This document shows positions 26,456-35,501 of a stretch of 64,000 nucleotides of DNA, in pieces. This DNA is from Aquimarina rhabdastrellae (lineage in GTDB: Bacteria > Bacteroidota > Bacteroidia > Flavobacteriales > Flavobacteriaceae), in assembly GCA_947387485.1 (NCBI GenBank), contig CANDNT010000002.1, positions 186,001 through 250,000 of the forward strand. The letters are read 5' to 3'. Made by a program: the position numbers and the translations under genes. Every line of letters begins with the position of its first letter. Position 1 is the first letter of the stretch. The notes under the pieces were generated by a model. It was not told the DNA's origin, made no database searches, and was given only the letters and a program-made list of their open reading frames with translations.

Positions 26456-29308
26456 TTACTTTACTTCTAAAGCAGTAGTAACTTTTTGATTACCTTGAGT
26501 GATTATTACAGTATACTTACCTGTTGGTAAATAATACTTCTCATTAGTTTTCTTCTCTATCTTTTCTTCAGGTAACGCTTTTAATAATTGTTTCTTTTCT
26601 TTTTCTGTAATACTTAAATCGTAATCCCAATAATTGAATCCTGTAACAGCTTCTATAGTTTCTTTCTTAAATACTGTATCTTCTATTTGAAAAGCTATAG
26701 TTACTTTATCTGTTCTTGGCGCATAAAAGGATACTGCTGTTTTACTCTCAAAAGCTGGGCGCCATACACTCCACGAGCTTCCCCATCTTGGTGACCATTT
26801 TACTGGATTAATCTTAAAACTTTGTAAACCTCCTTTAACATCATATTCTTGTAATGATGTGATATTAGTTTTATAAATACTTCTACCATGTGTTCCTATT
26901 AAAAGGTCTTTGGCTTCAGGTTGTATTACCAAATCATGTACTGCTACATTAGGTATTCCTTCTTTAAACAACTCCCATTTAGTTCCTTTATCAAAGGATA
27001 CATAAACACCATTGTCTGTTCCTAGATATAGTACATTTTCATTACTAGGGTCTTCTTTTATTACATTAACTGGAGAAGTAGGTAATCCTTTTGATAAAGA
27101 TTTCCACGTTGTACCGTAATCTTCACTTACATATACATAAGGCGTAAAATCATCCCAGCGATATCCATTAAGTGTCACATATACTCGTTCTTTCTTATGT
27201 TGAGATGCTACTACTCTAGATACCCATAAATCTTTAGGAAATGTAGTTGAGATTTTTGTCCAATCTCCTCCACTATTTTTAGTCAATTGTACTATACCGT
27301 CATCACTACCTGTATAGATTAAACCAAATTGCATAGGTGATTCGGCTATCGTAGTTAATGTTCCATAAGCCACATTACCTTTCTTTCCTCCATTAGTTAA
27401 ATCTGGAGAAATCACAGCCCAATCGTCTCCTTTATTCATTGACCTCATCAATTTATTTCCTCCATAATACAAGATATCTTGGTTATGCGATGATAATAAA
27501 ATAGGTGTTTGCCAATTAAATCTATATGGCGTATCTCCTAACTCATGTTTTGGTTGAATATAAGTTTGTTCTCCTGTTGCTCTATTGATTCTAAAATAAT
27601 TTCCAAACTGAAATCCAGTATATACAATATCAGGATTACGACGATCTATCTGAATCTGCATTCCGTCTCCTCCCATTAAACTTTCATAAGGATAGTGACC
27701 CGTACTCTCCCACGCTCTTGATTCTTTATTAGTATGTGGTCCAACCCATACTCCATTATCTTGCAATCCTCCATATACATTATATGGCTTCTGGTGATCT
27801 ATATTGATATAATAAAATTGTCCTACACTAGGCTCATTAGCTTTGCTCCAGTGTGCCCCATCATCATAGGTGATATTCACTCCTCCATCATTTCCATTAA
27901 TTAAATGCCCAGAACGTTTTGGGTTTACCCATAAAGCTTGATGATCTGCATGTACATTTTCTTTACCAATGGACTCAAATGTTTTTCCGCCATCATCAGA
28001 TTTTAAAATAGATACTCCTAATAAATAAATCGTATTTGATTTAGTTGCGTCTACTCTAATCTCTCCAAAATAGTATCCATAACTTGAATACATATTTTCG
28101 ATATATTGTTTATGTGTTTTCTTCCATGTTTTTCCTCCATCTGTAGTTTTATATACTTCTGCCCCTATTACTGGAGTATCGTGTATTATAGCATTTGCAT
28201 TTTCTAAATACTTTGCTAAATCTGCTGGAGTTACACTTCCGCTTTTAATTAATTGCTTTACATTTTCTGCTCTATACTTTTCATGAAAACCATGTTGTTT
28301 CAGGTAAACATTAAGTTTTTTATTTTCTAAAGCTAAAAAGTCAGCCTTAGTCATTGTCTTAAAATTCTCTTTGGTTAAACCACTAGCCTTTTTCTTTTTG
28401 TCTTCTGCCTTACGGCGAAATTGGCTATCGTGTAGTATATACACTTCGTTTTCACTAAATGCAGTCAAACCTATTCTACCCACTCCTTTTCCTGTAGGCA
28501 ATCCACTATCAGGTGATGATATCTTAGTCCATGTAACTCCTGCATCTGTACTTTTATAAACAGCAGAACCTTCTCCACTACCTTCAAAATGCCAAGCTTT
28601 ACGATCACGTTGCCACGATGCAGCAAACATTACATTATAATTATTTGGTGCGTGAACAATTTCTATAATCCCTGTTTCATTATTAATAAACAATGTTTTT
28701 TTCCATGTTTTTCCTCCATCTGTAGTTTTGTAGATTCCTCGTTCTTCATTTGGAGAATACAAATGTCCTATAACACCCACAACAACTTCATCTGGATTTT
28801 GTGGATTGATCAAAATTTGGCCTATATGATGTGAATCAGGTAATCCTACATGTTCCCATGTTTTTCCTTGATCTTTCGATTTTAAAATTCCGATTCCAGC
28901 ATAAGATGATCTAGATGAATTGTTTTCTCCAGTTCCTACCCAGATAGTTTTAGTTTTCCAATCTACTGCTATATCTCCTACATTTTGTGTAGGTGCATTA
29001 TCCAAAATTGGCGTAAAACTAGTTCCATTATTATTGGTATACCAAAGTCCTCCCGAAGCATATCCTACATAGAACTCTGTTGGGTCTTGTGGATTTACTT
29101 CTAAATCTACTACTCTCCCACTCATCACTGTAGGTCCTATATTAACAAAAGGTACTTTATTAACTATAGATGTTTTTGCTAGGTTTTCTTTTTGTTGAAT
29201 TCCGTTCTGTACCATCGCTGCTGTAGTCGCAGGAGATTGCGCATATGCACTATATCCTAACAACATTGATGCTACCAAAGTATACACTTGGTTTTTCACA
29301 ACTATCAT
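26456..29308 (-). CDS. Exported BNR/Asp-box (VPS10/sortilin-like) beta-propeller protein
   Basis: The 950-residue protein has an N-terminal signal (about 8-24, ending AYAQS). It carries many Asp-box repeats of the type KTTDGGKTWKKT (for example near 193-204 and 386-397), so it should form one or two large beta-propellers like those in VPS10/sortilin and xyloglucanase-type proteins. Such proteins are often annotated as glycosyl hydrolases, but I see no assured catalytic pair. The C-terminal 130 residues (KINPVKWSPRWGSSWSVW onward) look like a separate beta-sandwich. A Lys-rich helical insertion occupies about 297-380. No type IX sorting domain is visible. It is expressed alone from a good promoter. 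Confidence 0.82.
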   Translation of the reverse strand: MIVVKNQVYTLVASMLLGYSAYAQSPATTAAMVQNGIQQKENLAKTSIVNKVPFVNIGPTVMSGRVVDLEVNPQDPTEFYVGYASGGLWYTNNNGTSFTPILDNAPTQNVGDIAVDWKTKTIWVGTGENNSSRSSYAGIGILKSKDQGKTWEHVGLPDSHHIGQILINPQNPDEVVVGVIGHLYSPNEERGIYKTTDGGKTWKKTLFINNETGIIEIVHAPNNYNVMFAASWQRDRKAWHFEGSGEGSAVYKSTDAGVTWTKISSPDSGLPTGKGVGRIGLTAFSENEVYILHDSQFRRKAEDKKKKASGLTKENFKTMTKADFLALENKKLNVYLKQHGFHEKYRAENVKQLIKSGSVTPADLAKYLENANAIIHDTPVIGAEVYKTTDGGKTWKKTHKQYIENMYSSYGYYFGEIRVDATKSNTIYLLGVSILKSDDGGKTFESIGKENVHADHQALWVNPKRSGHLINGNDGGVNITYDDGAHWSKANEPSVGQFYYINIDHQKPYNVYGGLQDNGVWVGPHTNKESRAWESTGHYPYESLMGGDGMQIQIDRRNPDIVYTGFQFGNYFRINRATGEQTYIQPKHELGDTPYRFNWQTPILLSSHNQDILYYGGNKLMRSMNKGDDWAVISPDLTNGGKKGNVAYGTLTTIAESPMQFGLIYTGSDDGIVQLTKNSGGDWTKISTTFPKDLWVSRVVASQHKKERVYVTLNGYRWDDFTPYVYVSEDYGTTWKSLSKGLPTSPVNVIKEDPSNENVLYLGTDNGVYVSFDKGTKWELFKEGIPNVAVHDLVIQPEAKDLLIGTHGRSIYKTNITSLQEYDVKGGLQSFKINPVKWSPRWGSSWSVWRPAFESKTAVSFYAPRTDKVTIAFQIEDTVFKKETIEAVTGFNYWDYDLSITEKEKKQLLKALPEEKIEKKTNEKYYLPTGKYTVIITQGNQKVTTALEVK

Positions 29309-29330
29309 TTTTATGGTTATTATAGTGTTC

Positions 29331-29361
29331 TAAATGTATTGAAACCCTAGATGTTGACAAA
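29331..29361 (-). promoter_or_regulatory. Promoter of the BNR-propeller gene
   Basis: Read leftwards, TTTG (29361-29358) and TACATTTA (29338-29331) are separated by 19 bp, a near match to TTTG-N19-TAnnTTTG, 22 bp before the start codon. Confidence 0.6.
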
Positions 29362-29457
29362 AACTTTATTCCAAGTTTAACAAGCTTATATAGTACCTAA
29401 AACATCTTTAACATGAATAAGCTTGCCTAATCATACTGTTTATCTCAAAAAACACTT

Positions 29458-29465
29458 TATTTTTG
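29458..29465 (+). promoter_or_regulatory. -7 element of the aminopeptidase P promoter
   Basis: TATTTTTG matches TAnnTTTG. It includes the TTG at 29463 that could be misread as a start codon, which supports the ATG at 29490 as the true start. Confidence 0.55.
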
Positions 29466-29489
29466 ATATATATTAAATTAACGGAACGT

Positions 29490-30785
29490 ATGAAATATCA
29501 TCCTATAGATTCTACTCTATTTATAAAAAATCGTGCAAAGTTCACTGCACATATGAAACCTAAAAGTATTGCTGTTTTTAATTCCAATGATATTTTTACT
29601 ACTGGTGCAGACGGTGCTTTACCTTTTCATCAACACAGAGATATTTTTTATCTAAGTGGTGTAGATCAAGAAGAAAGTATTTTACTTTTATTTCCTGATG
29701 CTATTAATCCTGCTCATAGAGAAGTGCTTTTTGTAAAAGAAACTAGTCCACTTATTGCTATATGGGAAGGTGCAAAATTAGACAAAGAACAAGCAACTGC
29801 TGTTTCTGGTATTAAAACTGTATACTGGCTAACAGATTTTGATAAGGTATTCTTTGATTTAATGACAGAAGCAGAGACAGTATATTTTAATACTAATGAG
29901 CATTACCGCCAATCTGTAGAAATGGAAACACGTGAAGATCGCTTTATCAAAAAGGTAAAAGCAGATTTTCCTGCGCATACTTGGGCAAAAAGTAATCCTA
30001 TTTTACAAGAAATACGTGGTGTAAAAGAACAAATCGAAATCGACTTAATTCAACACGCTTGTAATATTACAAATAAAGGATTCCGTAGAGTGCTTGAATT
30101 CGTAAAGCCTGGAGTTATGGAATACGAAATTGAAGCAGAGTATATTCACGAATTTACCCGTAATCGTTCAAAAGGTTTTGCTTATACACCTATCATAGGT
30201 TCTGGATACAATGCTTGTGTTTTACATTATATCGAAAATAACCATGAGTGTAAAGCTGGAGATATGCTATTAATGGATGTAGGTGCAGAATATGCTAACT
30301 ATGCTAGTGATATGACTCGTACTATTCCTGTTTCTGGTCGTTTTACAGAACGCCAAAAAGCTGTTTACAACGCTGTAAATCGTGTTAAAAATGCAGCTAC
30401 TGCAATGCTCGTTCCAGGAACATTATGGGCAGAATATCATAAAGAAGTTGGTAATATCATGACTAGTGAATTACTTGGTTTAGGTTTAGTTGATAAAGCC
30501 GATGTTCAAAATGAAGATCCTAATTGGCCTGCATATAAGAAATATTTTATGCATGGTACTTCTCATCATATGGGATTAGATGTTCATGATTATGGTGCAT
30601 TAAAAACACCTATGAAAGCTAATATGGTATTTACTGTTGAGCCTGGTATTTATATTCCTGAAGAAAATATGGGAATTCGTATAGAAGATGATGTGGTAAT
30701 CCAAGAAAATGGTGCTCCTCTTAATCTTATGCAAGATATTCCTATCGAAGTAGAAGAAATTGAAGATTTAATGAACCAGTCCTAG
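29490..30785 (+). CDS. pepP: Xaa-Pro aminopeptidase (aminopeptidase P, M24B)
   Basis: The 431-residue cytoplasmic metallopeptidase removes N-terminal residues that precede proline. It has the N-terminal creatinase-like domain (PKSIAVFNSND, LSGVDQEES) and the pita-bread catalytic domain. The two-metal ligands lie in MDVGAEYANYASDMTRT (two Asp), MHGTSHHMGLDVHD (His), FTVEPGIYIPEE (Glu) and GIRIEDDVV (Glu). The ATG at 29490 is chosen over a TTG at 29463, which lies inside the promoter element. The last codons form part of the terminator stem. Confidence 0.92.
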   Translation: MKYHPIDSTLFIKNRAKFTAHMKPKSIAVFNSNDIFTTGADGALPFHQHRDIFYLSGVDQEESILLLFPDAINPAHREVLFVKETSPLIAIWEGAKLDKEQATAVSGIKTVYWLTDFDKVFFDLMTEAETVYFNTNEHYRQSVEMETREDRFIKKVKADFPAHTWAKSNPILQEIRGVKEQIEIDLIQHACNITNKGFRRVLEFVKPGVMEYEIEAEYIHEFTRNRSKGFAYTPIIGSGYNACVLHYIENNHECKAGDMLLMDVGAEYANYASDMTRTIPVSGRFTERQKAVYNAVNRVKNAATAMLVPGTLWAEYHKEVGNIMTSELLGLGLVDKADVQNEDPNWPAYKKYFMHGTSHHMGLDVHDYGALKTPMKANMVFTVEPGIYIPEENMGIRIEDDVVIQENGAPLNLMQDIPIEVEEIEDLMNQS

Positions 30786-30797
30786 ACTGGTTTTTTT
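30774..30797 (+). terminator. Terminator overlapping the pepP stop codon
   Basis: The 8-bp stem AACCAGTC (30774-30781) pairs with GACTGGTT (30785-30792) across a 3-nt loop that contains the first bases of the TAG stop. Seven or more T's follow. The final pepP codons are thus inside the hairpin. Confidence 0.85.
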
Positions 30798-30803
30798 ATT
30801 TTT

Positions 30804-30947
30804 ATACCATTTCTTATTTGAAAGTATCGTATAGGAAAATTGAAGATTTTTGATGTTTTACAAAAAAGAAAATTGAAGCATAGCCAAAGCTACGGTGATA
30901 TTTTATTTTGAAGTAAAATGCAAAAATAACAATTTTAATATGGTAAT
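30804..30947. repeat. Long imperfect palindrome, candidate short interspersed (MITE/REP-like) element
   Basis: This noncoding stretch of about 144 bp folds on itself. The centre TAGC-CAAA-GCTA is at 30881-30892. An imperfect left arm (30846-30873, ATTTTTGATGTTTTAC onward) matches the complement of 30898-30927, and outer ends ATACCAT and ATGGTAAT also pair. It lacks coding capacity. I believe similar palindromes occur in several copies in marine flavobacteria, but only one copy was noticed in this window. Confidence 0.5.
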
Positions 30948-30995
30948 TTTAATTGAGTAATGGTATTAAACTTTAATCTTAATCAAAACTTGTAT

Positions 30996-31496
30996 ATGAT
31001 TACTACAGCTAGAACTCATTTATCTCTATTTACTACAGAAGATACTCAAGATGCATTAGATATGTTTCTTGAACCTGATGCATTTAAATATATCAAACCT
31101 ATGCTTAATGCTACGGTTGAGCAGCACCTTTCTTTTTTGCAGAAAAAACTAGAAGAAATTAGAACTAAAAAAGGATATTATTGGGTAGTACGATTAAAAG
31201 ATTCAAACGAATTTATCGGTGCTATTAATCTCACTCCTATTCCTACTGAACCTGAAAAGATTCAAATAGGTTGGTTATTAAAAAATGCTCATCATAGAAA
31301 AGGGTTCGCTACAGAATGTGCAGAAGCCGTAATGGATCATGCTATCAATACATTAAAGCTTACTGAAATTTATGGCGTATATGAACCTGAGAATATTGCT
31401 TCAGAAAAACTATTTCACAAATTAAAATTTGATTTCGTGGAAACAAAAACACCTCCTAATGATAACCAACTTAATATCTATAGATACACTGTTTAA
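30996..31496 (+). CDS. GNAT-family N-acetyltransferase (RimJ/RimL-like)
   Basis: The 166-residue protein has the GNAT fold of the ribosomal-protein/amino-acid acetyltransferase type. The acetyl-CoA-binding segment GWLLKNAHHRKGFATEC corresponds to the Q/RxxGxG/A loop, and the C-terminal segment contains YEPENIASEKLFHKLKF. The substrate is unknown. An ATG at 30960 would add 12 residues (NFNLNQNLY), but homologues usually start close to the first strand, so 30996 is preferred. It converges on brnQ with 2 bp between the stops. Confidence 0.82.
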   Translation: MITTARTHLSLFTTEDTQDALDMFLEPDAFKYIKPMLNATVEQHLSFLQKKLEEIRTKKGYYWVVRLKDSNEFIGAINLTPIPTEPEKIQIGWLLKNAHHRKGFATECAEAVMDHAINTLKLTEIYGVYEPENIASEKLFHKLKFDFVETKTPPNDNQLNIYRYTV

Positions 31497-31498
31497 TT

Positions 31499-32770
31499 TT
31501 ATATTTTTTTCTGTACTAGATTAGTGATCACAAATGTAATAATCGCTGGTAATAACCATCCTAAACTATAGGTTCCTAAAGGCATGTTTTGAAGTATTGC
31601 ATCTATAGTTTCTGAGGTTATTCCTAACGATTTTATAAAATCTGGAATGCTACATATTATAGTTACCAAAACTACAGCTTTAAAAACTATAGTTGATTGT
31701 AGTTTTGCTGGTAATACGTTTAATAAAATCAAAATAATAGTTATAGGATAAATAAACATTAATGCTGGTATTGCTACCACAATAATATCATGTACATCCA
31801 TTTGTCCCATAGCAATACCAAACAAACAAGCTACAATAGCTGTTAACGTATATGCTAGAGTAGAATCTTTACATATTCCTTTTACAAAATCTGCTGTTCC
31901 TGTAGTGATACCTACTGCTGTTGTAAAACATGCTAGACTAACTAATACACTTAAAAACACATTACCTATATTACCTAATGTAGCTATACTTAATGTTGAT
32001 AACAGCTCTGTCCTACTTATGGTTTGATCTACTGTAGCACTAAATAAAGCTCCATTATAAATTAATCCTGCATATACGATAAAAAGCCCTATTCCTGCTA
32101 CTATTCCTGATTTTGCTATCAATGATCTACTTTCTTCATAAGTGTGATTTCCTTTTATTTTTAAAGAAACAATAAGTACTCCTCCTACTACAACTGCACC
32201 TATGGCATCAAAAGTTTGATATCCTTCTAATAATCCATCTATAAAAGGCATTTTCATTGTAGTGGATATCATTATTGTATCTGCTGTAAAAATCCCTACA
32301 CAAATAATACTTAAAATCACTATAAAAATAAGCGGTGTTAAGAACTTACCTATGTAATCAATTACTTTGGATCTATTCAATACAAAAAACAAAACCAACA
32401 CAAAATAAATACTACTAGTGAGTAATGAACTTGTTCCAAAAAAAGGTGCTATTGCCATTTCATGTGTTACTGATGCTGTACGTGGAGAAGGTAGACTTAT
32501 AGATATGGCATAAACAATAAAACAATATATCATACTGAATACAGGAGATACCTTTTTTGCAAAATCAAACATTGTTCCTTGTAAACGAGCATGGGCGACG
32601 ATTCCTAATAGCGGAAGTAATACTGCAGAAATAGCAAACCCTATAGTTACCCAAGACCACATATCTCCTGCTTTTAACCCTAGATTAGGAGGAAGAATTA
32701 AATTTCCTGCTCCAAAAAACATCGAAAATAAAGCAAATCCAGTAACTAATGATTCTTTTGTAAACTTCAT
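31499..32770 (-). CDS. brnQ: Branched-chain amino acid:cation symporter (LIVCS family)
   Basis: The 423-residue inner-membrane protein has about 12 hydrophobic segments and the N-terminal motif FFGAGNLILPPNLG, characteristic of BrnQ transporters that import leucine, isoleucine and valine with Na+ or H+. Length is normal (about 430). It is a single gene, convergent with the GNAT gene and divergent from the alpha/beta-hydrolase gene. Confidence 0.93.
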   Translation of the reverse strand: MKFTKESLVTGFALFSMFFGAGNLILPPNLGLKAGDMWSWVTIGFAISAVLLPLLGIVAHARLQGTMFDFAKKVSPVFSMIYCFIVYAISISLPSPRTASVTHEMAIAPFFGTSSLLTSSIYFVLVLFFVLNRSKVIDYIGKFLTPLIFIVILSIICVGIFTADTIMISTTMKMPFIDGLLEGYQTFDAIGAVVVGGVLIVSLKIKGNHTYEESRSLIAKSGIVAGIGLFIVYAGLIYNGALFSATVDQTISRTELLSTLSIATLGNIGNVFLSVLVSLACFTTAVGITTGTADFVKGICKDSTLAYTLTAIVACLFGIAMGQMDVHDIIVVAIPALMFIYPITIILILLNVLPAKLQSTIVFKAVVLVTIICSIPDFIKSLGITSETIDAILQNMPLGTYSLGWLLPAIITFVITNLVQKKI

Positions 32771-32860
32771 ATTATAATTCTTTTTCTACGTTATATTGCT
32801 CAATAGCAATATTGTCTTTTTCTCAAATATCCATTTATTTTTTTATCCTAAAAAATAAAC

Positions 32861-32890
32861 TTGTACCTCTTCTATAAGAATTTACCTTTG
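32861..32890 (+). promoter_or_regulatory. Promoter of the alpha/beta-hydrolase gene at 32908
   Basis: TTG (32861-32863), 19 bp, then TACCTTTG (32883-32890) is a good match to the Bacteroidota consensus. The start codon lies 17 bp downstream. Confidence 0.65.
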
Positions 32891-32907
32891 TACTATATTA
32901 TTCGTAT

Positions 32908-33696
32908 ATGATATTTACCTATAAACAAACTCAAATACATTACACTATATCTGGTCAAGGTAAACCTTTAATTTTCTTACATGGTTTCCTTGAAAACAGT
33001 ACGATCTGGAAAGATCTTATACCACATTTTTCTAATACTTTTCAATGCATTACCATAGATCTATTTGGGCATGGTCAAACTAAAAATTTGGGATATATCC
33101 ATACTATGGAAGAGATGGCTCAATTGGTTCATGTACTTATTACACAGCTTCAATTAACTCAATATACCTTAATAGGCCATTCTATGGGTGGTTATGTTGC
33201 TCTAGCGTATATAGATTTATTCCCTGATACCGTTTCTAATATTGTCTTACTTAATTCAACCTCTCTAGAAGACAGCTCAGAGCGAAAATTAAACAGAGAC
33301 CGTGCTATAGCTGTAGTAAAAAAGAATCCTAATGCATATACCAGTATGGCCATCGCTAATCTATTTGCTCCAGAAAATAGAGCTAGTTTATTAGAAGATA
33401 TTTTGTTTATTAAAGAACAAGCTGCTCAAACTTCGTTACAAGGAATCATAGCTGCTCTAGAAGGTATGAAAATAAGAAAGAATCGTTTGCATATTTTAAA
33501 AGACTTTACTGGTGGTAAATTAATACTAGCAGGTAAAAAAGATCCTGTCTTATCTTATAATCAATTACAAAATGAAGCGTTAGAAAGTAATACTAACTTA
33601 ATATCTTTTGATGGGGGGCATATGTCTTATCTAGAAAATAAAACTGATGTTATTTCAACATTAAATCTTTTTCTTGTGAGTAATTATACTAGTTAA
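32908..33696 (+). CDS. Alpha/beta hydrolase
   Basis: The 262-residue cytoplasmic protein is a typical alpha/beta hydrolase: FLHGFLENSTIWKD (oxyanion region, about 23-36), the nucleophile elbow GHSMGGYVAL near residue 93, an acidic residue in AGKKDPVLSY, and the C-terminal His in FDGGHMSYLEN. These are the Ser-Asp-His triad positions. It resembles esterases and MenH-like enzymes; the substrate is unknown. It has a well-matched promoter and no operon partner. Confidence 0.87.
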   Translation: MIFTYKQTQIHYTISGQGKPLIFLHGFLENSTIWKDLIPHFSNTFQCITIDLFGHGQTKNLGYIHTMEEMAQLVHVLITQLQLTQYTLIGHSMGGYVALAYIDLFPDTVSNIVLLNSTSLEDSSERKLNRDRAIAVVKKNPNAYTSMAIANLFAPENRASLLEDILFIKEQAAQTSLQGIIAALEGMKIRKNRLHILKDFTGGKLILAGKKDPVLSYNQLQNEALESNTNLISFDGGHMSYLENKTDVISTLNLFLVSNYTS

Positions 33697-33921
33697 AAAA
33701 TACATTAAAGATATGATTATCAATCATCAAACACCGTAATTCAATATCATAAAAAGGTAATTTAACCGACAAACGACATTAATTTAGGTTAAAAAGCAGT
33801 ATTTTATGTTATTTAATTGTTAATATTAGGGTAATTCGTGTGTTTTTCAGTCATTTAAGAGGTATTTATAAAAAAAAACATTATTATTGTATTGATAATG
33901 AACTTGTAACCCCAATTGATA

Positions 33922-34191
33922 ATGAAAAAGCATTCCCCCTCGTCATCTTTTTCTATATCCAAAATCTATTGCTCAGTTTTTGGACATAATTACAAACTAT
34001 CTAAAAAAGTAACTCATCACATTAATGAGTATACTTGTTGTAATTGTAAAGAACAGATTACTACAAATAGTAATGGAAGATTAGAAGTACTCACTCCAAA
34101 GCTTAAGGAAATTAATCAAGCTTTAGAATTTGTACATGCAAAGAAGCAGGCTCGAAAACAAAATCAAGCCCAACTTCAATCAGCTTCTTAA
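33922..34191 (+). CDS. Small protein with a two-part Cys zinc-ribbon-like motif
   Basis: The 89-residue protein has YCSVFGHNY (Cys, His) and, about 20 residues later, YTCCNCKEQITT, a pattern that could bind one zinc ion. The tail is Lys/Gln-rich with a helical ALEFVHAKKQARKQNQAQ. I do not recognise a named function; similar short proteins occur in Flavobacteriaceae and resemble DUF1660-like prophage proteins at the motif level. The ATG at 33922 is preferred to a TTG six bases upstream. It converges on thiL with 3 bp between the stops. Confidence 0.65.
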   Translation: MKKHSPSSSFSISKIYCSVFGHNYKLSKKVTHHINEYTCCNCKEQITTNSNGRLEVLTPKLKEINQALEFVHAKKQARKQNQAQLQSAS

Positions 34192-34194
34192 AAC

Positions 34195-35244
34195 TTAGTT
34201 ATTTTTTATAGGATTCCAGCCTTGAGCTTGTAACGCTATTTTCTCGTTAGCTCTAGTAATTAATGCTGCTCCTTGATCTTTATTCGTTATATGTCCTATA
34301 ACGGTTAGATTTGGGTTTGCCTTAATTTTTGGATAATCTTCTTGCTTAATGGTAAAGAGTAATTCATAATCTTCACCACCATTAAGAGCGACTGTAGTAC
34401 TATTTAAATTAAATTCTTCACAGGTAGAAATCACTGTTGGATCTAGCGGAATTTTGTTCTCATATAAATGTACTCCTACTTCAGATTGCTCGCATAAATG
34501 CATGATTTCTGAAGATAATCCATCACTAATATCAATCATACTAGTTGGTTTTACTTCTAATCCTTTAAGTAATTCTGGAATATCTTTACGAGCTTCTGGC
34601 TTTAACTGTCGTTCTATTAGATAACTATATTGATCTAGATCTGGTTGCGAATTTGGGTTTACTTTAAATACTTCTTTTTCTCTTTCTAATACTTGTAAAC
34701 CTAAATATGCTGCACCTAAATCTCCTGTCACCACTAATAGGTCACTTTCTTTTGCTCCATTACGATAAACAATATCATCTGCTTTTGCTTGACCTACTGC
34801 TGTTACGCTAATCAAAAGTCCTGTTGTAGACGATGTGGTATCCCCTCCTATAACATCAACTTTATAAATATCTGCTGCAGTTTTAATTCCTGCATACAAT
34901 TCTTCTAATGCTTCTAATGGAAAACGATTAGACACAGCTATTGATACTGTAATTTGGGTCGCAGTAGCATTCATAGCATATACATCTGATAAGTTAACCA
35001 TGACTGCCTTATATCCTAAATGCTTTAAAGGCACATATGATAAATCAAAATGAACTCCTTCTACAAGCAAATCTGTAGTAACTACACATTGATCTCCTTC
35101 AAATGCCAATACCGCTGCATCATCTCCTATTCCATAAACTGTACTTTTATGAGTAATATTAAAATGCTTGGTAAGATGTTTTATTAGTCCGAATTCTCCT
35201 AAATCAGACAATTGCGTTTTGGATGTATTTTTATCTTCTAACAT
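34195..35244 (-). CDS. thiL: Thiamine-monophosphate kinase
   Basis: The 349-residue enzyme phosphorylates thiamine monophosphate to the active diphosphate cofactor. It has the PurM/ThiL fold landmarks GIGDDAAVL, TTDLLVEGVHFDL, GYKAVMVNLSDVYAM, VIGGDTTSS and NGGEDYELLFT. A longer frame starts at a TTG (35283), but the ATG at 35244 gives the usual N-terminus (LSDLGEFGLIKHL). It is divergent from the choice-of-anchor-B operon. Confidence 0.93.
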   Translation of the reverse strand: MLEDKNTSKTQLSDLGEFGLIKHLTKHFNITHKSTVYGIGDDAAVLAFEGDQCVVTTDLLVEGVHFDLSYVPLKHLGYKAVMVNLSDVYAMNATATQITVSIAVSNRFPLEALEELYAGIKTAADIYKVDVIGGDTTSSTTGLLISVTAVGQAKADDIVYRNGAKESDLLVVTGDLGAAYLGLQVLEREKEVFKVNPNSQPDLDQYSYLIERQLKPEARKDIPELLKGLEVKPTSMIDISDGLSSEIMHLCEQSEVGVHLYENKIPLDPTVISTCEEFNLNSTTVALNGGEDYELLFTIKQEDYPKIKANPNLTVIGHITNKDQGAALITRANEKIALQAQGWNPIKNN

Positions 35245-35501
35245 AGCTGCAAAGTTAAAAATTATCAAAATCATACCACTCAACTTCTCTTAGTTTTATA
35301 ATTAAGAGTTCATACTTGGTGGTAGGGTATTTTACAATTCATGCTTTATTATATATATCATTATTATTATTTTACTTCAAATGTTAAAAATCCTTAAATA
35401 TCTCACAAACAGCAATAAAAAATATGCAAAAGCAATATTTTTATAAAAAAAACATTATATAATTACTATTAATACTTTACCCTATCGTTAAAAAACTACT
35501 C

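Noticed and set aside
35245..35283. TTG-started extension of thiL
   Set aside because: The added residues are hydrophobic and not found in ThiL; ATG 35244 gives the normal N-terminus.
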